Positions 59,788 to 64,000 of a stretch of DNA of 64,000 nt are shown piece after piece (position 1 is the first letter of the stretch; every line of letters begins with the position of its first letter). Source of the DNA: Paenibacillus xylanexedens (GTDB lineage: Bacteria > Bacillota > Bacilli > Paenibacillales > Paenibacillaceae); NCBI RefSeq assembly GCF_007680605.1, contig NZ_VEIO01000003.1:303492-367491 (forward strand), in the 5' to 3' direction. Under the pieces are notes generated by a model. That model saw only the letters and a program-made list of their open reading frames with translations. It did not search any database and was not told the origin of the DNA. A program made the position numbers and the translations under genes.

Positions 59788-60662
59788 TAGTAGTGCACCA
59801 GGCGTCTGCCAAGCAGGAAGGAAACTCCCGATAACAGCACGCAGATCAGAATAATAACTACAGCGATCGATGAAGCTTCTCCGACATTAAACGATTCAAA
59901 AGCAGACTGATAGTACATATACAGTAAGGTTCGAGTTGATCCAGCAGGTCCACCTTGAGTCATGACGTTAATCTGGTCGTAAGCCTGTAGCGATTGAATG
60001 GTCAGTATGATGGAGAGGAAAAAGGTCGTTGGCGAGATCAGCGGCAACGTAATGCTTCTGAACTTGTCCCAGGCTCCTGCCCCGTCAATGGAAGCCGCTT
60101 CAAGCAGATCGGACGGCAGATTCCGTAGAGCTACCAGATAGAACACCATCGCCCAACCAATGGACTTCCACAGGGTGACAATCAACACGGCAACCAGTGC
60201 CCAGTCCATATCACGGAGCCATCCAATCGGCGATACTCCCACCCAGCCCAGCATCAGATTGGCTAGTCCCACTTGCGGTTCAAAAATCCATGACCATGCG
60301 ATGGATACGGCAACCGTTGGTGTCACCCATGGTGAGAAGAGCAATGTGCGAAAAATACCGGATGATTTCATTTTGCTATTCATCAGCATCGCTAGTGCAA
60401 GTCCTCCCACAATCGTAGGGATCACGCTTCCGAGTCCAAACAACAGCGTGACTTTCAAAGATCGATAGAACTCTGAATTCGTTAGCAGGTACGTGTAGTT
60501 ATCCAACCCGACGAACAGCTTGTCCGGGCTCATGAAGTCCCAGTCCGTGAAACTGAGATATACGATGTATCCCAGAGGTCCCAGCCAGAAAATCAACAGC
60601 GGGATTAGAGCAGGCAACGTGAATAGAACTGCCTCGGACTCTCTCCATATTTTCAAACGCAA
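59787..60662 (-). CDS. Carbohydrate ABC transporter permease (UgpA/MalF-like)
   Basis: The 291-residue protein has six TM segments and EAA-loop residues EAASIDGAGAWDKFRSITLP near 187-206. The frame extends to GTG 60671, but that GTG is inside the AAGGAG ribosome site; TTG 60662, eight bases after that site, is the better start (LRLKIWRESEAV). First gene of the operon with the permease and binding-protein genes. Divergent from the GbsR-type gene. Confidence 0.9.
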   Translation of the reverse strand: MRLKIWRESEAVLFTLPALIPLLIFWLGPLGYIVYLSFTDWDFMSPDKLFVGLDNYTYLLTNSEFYRSLKVTLLFGLGSVIPTIVGGLALAMLMNSKMKSSGIFRTLLFSPWVTPTVAVSIAWSWIFEPQVGLANLMLGWVGVSPIGWLRDMDWALVAVLIVTLWKSIGWAMVFYLVALRNLPSDLLEAASIDGAGAWDKFRSITLPLISPTTFFLSIILTIQSLQAYDQINVMTQGGPAGSTRTLLYMYYQSAFESFNVGEASSIAVVIILICVLLSGVSFLLGRRLVHY

Positions 60663-60738
60663 TTCTCCCACTCCTTATTGTCCAAATTTTCTTTAATCAT
60701 TGGCAATTTATAGATATATATTAGCTTTTTTAATCTTC

Positions 60739-60758
60739 TGTACAAAAATGATTGTACA
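60739..60758. promoter_or_regulatory. Possible operator in the permease/GbsR divergent region
   Basis: Two TGTACA hexamers (60739-60744 and 60753-60758) start 14 bp apart between the divergent genes. Binding by the GbsR-type protein is only a suggestion. Confidence 0.35.
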
Positions 60759-60862
60759 TTCGATTTGAAAAATCTATTTCGGTGTTGTGTTAAAATTCGA
60801 AGGAGTCATGTAAAATATGAATATGTTCGTGGAAACGTTTATTCTATTGCCGAGGTGACAAT

Positions 60863-61435
60863 GTGGGAAAAGAAATTGCCGGGAACCCGAATCATTTATC
60901 GTTACCTGATCGGTCTGCACTAAGGGAGAGAGTCATCGAGGCGATTGCCAATACGATGGATCTCTATGGGGTTAATCATACGTTTGGTAAATTGTACGGC
61001 GTGATGTATTTCGAAGACCGTCCGATGACGCTGGAAGAGATGAAAACCTCTATGAATATGAGCAAAAGCAACATGAGTTATGCCGTTCGTTCGTTAACCG
61101 AGTCTCAAATGATCTATAAGCTGGACGAGAAAAAGGAGCGGCAGGATCAATATGTGGCGGAGACAGACTTCTTTCGCACGTTTCAAAACTTCTTCGGATT
61201 AAAGTTGCAGCGGGAAGTGGATGTGATGCTGGAAGGCATCCGCGAGGTCATCCCTGACCTGACAACCATGATTCTATCGGAACATACAACTGCACAAGAA
61301 CGGGAAGAGGCATTGCGAGATTTGCACAAACTCCAGCATGCAGAGCAATACTATGTCTGGCTCCAAGGATTCGTGGATCGGCTACGAGAAGGTAAGCTAT
61401 ATGAAAATAGCCCGCAAACACCGGACCACGGATAA
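60863..61435 (+). CDS. GbsR/MarR-family transcriptional regulator
   Basis: The 190-residue protein matches the GbsR/OpcR type: DLYGVNHTFGKLYGVMYFED near 33-52, PMTLEEMKTSMNMSKSNMSY near 54-73, VRSLTESQMIYKL and a long C-terminal helix. GbsR repressors respond to choline in glycine betaine genes, yet the divergent partner here is a sugar-type ABC importer. GTG 60863 with GAGGTGACAAT upstream is the start. It probably regulates the importer and itself; the ligand is unknown and need not be choline. Confidence 0.87.
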   Translation: MGKEIAGNPNHLSLPDRSALRERVIEAIANTMDLYGVNHTFGKLYGVMYFEDRPMTLEEMKTSMNMSKSNMSYAVRSLTESQMIYKLDEKKERQDQYVAETDFFRTFQNFFGLKLQREVDVMLEGIREVIPDLTTMILSEHTTAQEREEALRDLHKLQHAEQYYVWLQGFVDRLREGKLYENSPQTPDHG

Positions 61436-61448
61436 TGAAAATATAAAT

Positions 61449-61491
61449 AAAAGAGCTGTCCCAATCCAAAGACTTTGGGGACAGCTCTTTT
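61449..61491. terminator. Bidirectional terminator between GbsR and SDR genes
   Basis: AAAAGAGCTGTC (61449-61460) pairs with GACAGCTCTTTT (61480-61491), with a second inner pairing CCAAA/TTTGG. Confidence 0.85.
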
Positions 61492-61581
61492 ATTATCGTG
61501 TAGGATAAGTCTTCTCATCTTTTCGTCATGTTTCAACATCGTTTTCGCAGCATATATCGCACGAGAACTACATAACCGCTA

Positions 61582-62322
61582 TCAAATTAGAGTATATCCC
61601 CCGTCTACATACAACGTACTTCCGGTCGTGAACGTATTCGTCATCAGATACGCGACTGTATGTGCAATTTCTTCATTGGAGCCTACACGTTTGAGCACTG
61701 ACATTTCCTCATAATCTTTGAAATGATCGCCCCGCGGTGTCCCTTCCTGTCCTTCCCGCCAGATGGTTCCAGGGGAGACTACATTGACACGGACAGGAGC
61801 CAGCTCGACGGCAAGTGCTTTACCCAGGCTCTCAATGGCTCCGTTACACGCCGCATATGAAGCTCCTCCATCCAATGGACGCTGGCTGAACCCGCCAGAT
61901 ATCAATGTGATTGAGCCTGAGGAAGCGAGATAGGGTGCAGCGTACTTGGCAGCAAAATATTGAGGCCAAAATTTCCCTTTGAAACAACTCTCTGCTGTCT
62001 CCCGATCCGAAGTTAGGGGGCCTCGGGTATAGACCGCTCCCGGGGTGAATAGATGATCGAATAAACCAACTTGGGCGAAAAATGCTTCGATCTGCTGTTC
62101 ATCCTGATTGTCCAGCACATAAGTATCGACAAGGGCACGCCGGTCTCTACCCCCTCTTACCGCCTCGATCTGGTTTCGTGCCATCTCCAGTCTGGATGAC
62201 GATCTACCTGCAATGACGATTGAAGCGCCTGCTTCAGCTGCCTGGATTGCGGTAGCCATTCCGATACCTGAGCTTCCGCCAATAATAACAACCCGTTTAT
62301 TCTCCAGTGTATACCCATTCAT
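61582..62322 (-). CDS. SDR-family oxidoreductase with YxxxN in place of YxxxK
   Basis: The 246-residue Rossmann protein has the cofactor motif GGSSGIG (15-21) and the terminal VDGGYT motif, but the usual catalytic Y-x-x-x-K reads YAACN: the lysine that lowers the tyrosine pKa is Asn. The region still matches SDRs (ALAVELAPVRVNVVSPG). It may be weakly active or a regulatory/binding relative. AAGGAG precedes the ATG. It is divergent from an HxlR regulator, its likely controller. Confidence 0.88.
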   Translation of the reverse strand: MNGYTLENKRVVIIGGSSGIGMATAIQAAEAGASIVIAGRSSSRLEMARNQIEAVRGGRDRRALVDTYVLDNQDEQQIEAFFAQVGLFDHLFTPGAVYTRGPLTSDRETAESCFKGKFWPQYFAAKYAAPYLASSGSITLISGGFSQRPLDGGASYAACNGAIESLGKALAVELAPVRVNVVSPGTIWREGQEGTPRGDHFKDYEEMSVLKRVGSNEEIAHTVAYLMTNTFTTGSTLYVDGGYTLI

Positions 62323-62364
62323 CTATCATCTTCTCCTTGTCTCCAGTTATACGCGTGAGCTCAC

Positions 62365-62429
62365 GTACTGTTCATTATTCGACACATAGATAACGGTGAA
62401 CAGTACGCACTTACATCGTACCTAGTACG
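62365..62429. promoter_or_regulatory. HxlR operator candidates in the SDR/HxlR divergent region
   Basis: A perfect 10-bp inverted repeat, GTACTGTTCA (62365-62374) and TGAACAGTAC (62397-62406), with a 22-bp gap, plus CGTAC-CTA-GTACG at 62417-62429. GTACTGTTCA also occurs at 454-463 upstream of the first HxlR/MFS pair. Binding by the adjacent HxlR protein is inferred. Confidence 0.6.
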
Positions 62430-62525
62430 AAATTGCATACTATTGGGGTAAAGAACTCAGCAAAAATAAAGAAAATCCGTTAAAATAGATAGAATAATAT
62501 AGGCAGATAAACTGAGGTGATTACT

Positions 62526-62867
62526 ATGAATTTACAAGAGCCCCGGTTAGAAGGTGTCATAACTACACTAGAGACCATTAATGGGAAATGGAAACCGCTC
62601 ATATTGTTCATTTTATTGAAAGAAGGTACCAAACGATTTGGTGAACTACGGCGTATGATTCCTGAGGTATCTCAAGGCACGTTAACGAAGCAATTGCGCG
62701 AATTGGAGCAGGATCTGATCATCGTGCGCACACTCTATGGAGATGTTCCACCCAAAGTGGAGTACAGCCTGTCTGAACATGGTCAGACCATCGGCACATT
62801 ATTGGACAACATGTGCGGCTGGGGTAAAGCACATCGGAACTATTTGAACAGCAACCACAACCAATAG
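62526..62867 (+). CDS. HxlR-family transcriptional regulator
   Basis: The 113-residue winged-helix protein shows TLETINGKWKPLILFIL near 15-31, QGTLTKQLRELEQD near 51-64 and PPKVEYSLSEHG near 76-87. ATG 62526 has GAGGTG upstream; the GTG at 62517 forms part of that site. It is divergent from the YxxxN SDR gene and likely represses it. It resembles the HxlR protein at the left end of the window in the core helices, and the two promoters share a 12-mer, so they may read overlapping operators. Confidence 0.9.
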   Translation: MNLQEPRLEGVITTLETINGKWKPLILFILLKEGTKRFGELRRMIPEVSQGTLTKQLRELEQDLIIVRTLYGDVPPKVEYSLSEHGQTIGTLLDNMCGWGKAHRNYLNSNHNQ

Positions 62868-62926
62868 AAACTGCCCGCTTGTTGCACCATAAATAAATCA
62901 TGCAATCTCAACGTTATGTGCAACGC

Positions 62927-62959
62927 CAAAAAGGCCAGGAATCAGATTCCCGGCCTTTT
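62927..62959. terminator. Bidirectional terminator between HxlR and SLH genes
   Basis: AAAAAGGCC with inner GGAATC/ATTCC pairing and GGCCTTTTT. Confidence 0.85.
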
Positions 62960-63019
62960 TGGGTTTGGATCTTTTGTTCATATTAAAATGGTTTATTTGT
63001 TCTTCACTGTCGTTCTTCC

Positions 63020-64000
63020 CTACTTCTGCGCTGCCGCTTCAATATCTGCATATGCCCAGTGAGTTGCAGGCACGTCACTAAAGGATGGCGTTGCCACTCC
63101 CGTCAGCGGTGTACGTTTGAACAATACGTTCAGCACTTTTACCGCTTCGGCACGGGTCAGCTTGCTGTCTGGTTTGAATGTACCATCATTGTAACCCGTC
63201 ATCAGACCCGTGGACTGCACATGTGCAATCGCATCTGCTGCCCATAGATCAGTGGCTACATCTGTAAAGGAAGCTGCTTCTGGTGCTGTTCCTGTGGTAT
63301 CCGTTGTTGCTGCCGAGTTTGCTTGTTGCTTCTGCAACCAACGGTACGCGATTGTTGCCATCTGGGCACGCGTGATCGAACCTTCTGGTGCAAACGCTTT
63401 GTCACTGAGGCCATTCATAATACCTGCGGCCTGTGCCTTTTGAATCTCGCTTGTTGCCCAATGTGTTGCGGCTACATCGGCAAAGGTTTTGCCTGCTACC
63501 GTAGCTGTTGCTGTTTCACTAGGCAGGTTACGAGCCAGCATTGCAGCCATCTGGGCACGCGTAACGAAGGCATCTGGACGGAAATCTGCACCGAAACCTT
63601 GGATGTACGGATGATTTGTCTTTTGAGCAGCTTTCAGCCCATCTACAACAACCAGTGTAAACGTACTGAACTTGGTTACCGTAAACTCAATGCCTTCGCT
63701 GTTATTAGCCAGTTTCACGAGTTTGCCTTGTACCAGTTCTTTCGTGCCATCACTGTGTTCAATGTACACAGCCAGGTTATCCAGAATCTGCTGACGTGCT
63801 GACGCATCCGTTGGCAGGCTGTTACCCAGTGGCAATGTCAGCGTCACTTCACGGCTCTGCATATTCGTTTCAATCTCCACTGGACGAGCCAGTACACGCA
63901 CATTCGTATTTGGAGCAACTTGTTGAATCACTTGCTCTTTCTTCGCCCGCTCTTCCAAGTCTTTGCGCTCGGATTCCTTTTTGAGTGGAACCAGACGGAA
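63020..64000 (-). CDS. S-layer homology (SLH) domain protein, C-terminal part (5' end cut)
   Basis: The minus-strand frame is open to the right window edge, so the N-terminus and start are missing. The visible 326 residues show a beta-rich region followed by three SLH domains (about starting DFRPDAFVTRAQMAAMLARN, GLSDKAFAPEGSITRAQMAT, GYNDGTFKPDSKLTRAEAVK, each with a TRAxM/TRAEA motif and a following FADV/FTDV/FSDV-x-x-x-H/L-W). SLH domains bind pyruvylated wall polysaccharide, so this is an exported cell-surface protein. The enzymatic part, if any, lies outside. Confidence 0.9.
   Translation of the reverse strand, partial: FRLVPLKKESERKDLEERAKKEQVIQQVAPNTNVRVLARPVEIETNMQSREVTLTLPLGNSLPTDASARQQILDNLAVYIEHSDGTKELVQGKLVKLANNSEGIEFTVTKFSTFTLVVVDGLKAAQKTNHPYIQGFGADFRPDAFVTRAQMAAMLARNLPSETATATVAGKTFADVAATHWATSEIQKAQAAGIMNGLSDKAFAPEGSITRAQMATIAYRWLQKQQANSAATTDTTGTAPEAASFTDVATDLWAADAIAHVQSTGLMTGYNDGTFKPDSKLTRAEAVKVLNVLFKRTPLTGVATPSFSDVPATHWAYADIEAAAQK

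Noticed and set aside
1..64000. CRISPR arrays, rRNA or tRNA genes, prophage modules
   Set aside because: I saw no regularly spaced repeats, no rRNA/tRNA consensus sequences and no phage structural or integrase genes in either strand.

Overview
The window reads as a chromosomal segment of a Paenibacillus-like, endospore-forming Firmicute. Base composition is moderate except for one AT-rich block. Ribosome binding sites are strong (GGAGG type) and TTG/GTG starts are frequent. Characteristic content includes a LipO/YtcQ-type sugar lipoprotein system with GH105 and pectin methylesterase, a Spo0E-like phosphatase, SLH-domain and copper-amine-oxidase-N 'stalk' proteins, a DUF4179 anti-sigma factor with its ECF sigma factor, and a T-box leader. 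No rRNA, tRNA, CRISPR array, transposase or phage gene was seen. Both ends are cut: an HxlR regulator on the left and an SLH protein on the right.

Layout. 0-3 kb: HxlR repressor divergent from an MFS exporter, then an aldo/keto reductase and a hidden small spo0E-like gene. 3.2-11.3 kb: a minus-strand pectin/rhamnogalacturonan operon (two permeases, solute-binding lipoprotein, LacI regulator, GH105 hydrolase, pectin methylesterase) behind two near-identical palindromic operators and a cre-like site, with an AraC gene upstream. 11.4-13.5 kb: Fsr-like MFS and YlmA-like ABC ATPase. 13.7-18.2 kb: a methyltransferase, then a c-di-GMP-linked exopolysaccharide cluster like ydaJ-N (GH8-like protein, degenerate GGDEF protein with an intact RxxD I-site, 47-residue membrane protein, GT2 synthase). 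18.2-33.5 kb: MarR/GNAT pair, rlmN, NSS transporter, greA, NAT plus PPTase, BI-1 protein, GIY-YIG protein, a MocR-ddl-GNAT unit, a GNAT-GNAT-pentapeptide fusion and a stalk lipoprotein. 33.7-47.3 kb: DUF1877, DUF4385, TerD-vWA, SDR/TetR, LLM oxidoreductase, a retropepsin-like pair, a methyltransferase behind a T-box, ECF sigma/DUF4179, PhnA-like, VanZ-RDD and a type B carboxylesterase.

47.4-55.0 kb is the AT-rich accessory island and the most interesting part. It encodes two double-glycine-leader peptides with glycine-zipper (GxxxG) mature regions, a CPBP membrane protease and several tiny membrane proteins. Divergently it encodes a peptidase-C39 ABC exporter and an HlyD-type adaptor. Two homologous 58-residue one-TM proteins, both apparently starting at TTG, bracket the core, and there is a GAF-LuxR regulator at one end. 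I infer a two-peptide (class IIb-like) bacteriocin locus with several candidate immunity genes.

55-64 kb: a HAD phosphatase/SMR pump/metallophosphoesterase operon, a second ATPase-less sugar ABC importer divergent from a GbsR-type regulator, an SDR divergent from a second HxlR regulator whose promoter shares a 12-mer with the first HxlR locus, and the SLH protein. Neither sugar importer has its own ATPase, so a shared MsmX-like ATPase elsewhere is expected.
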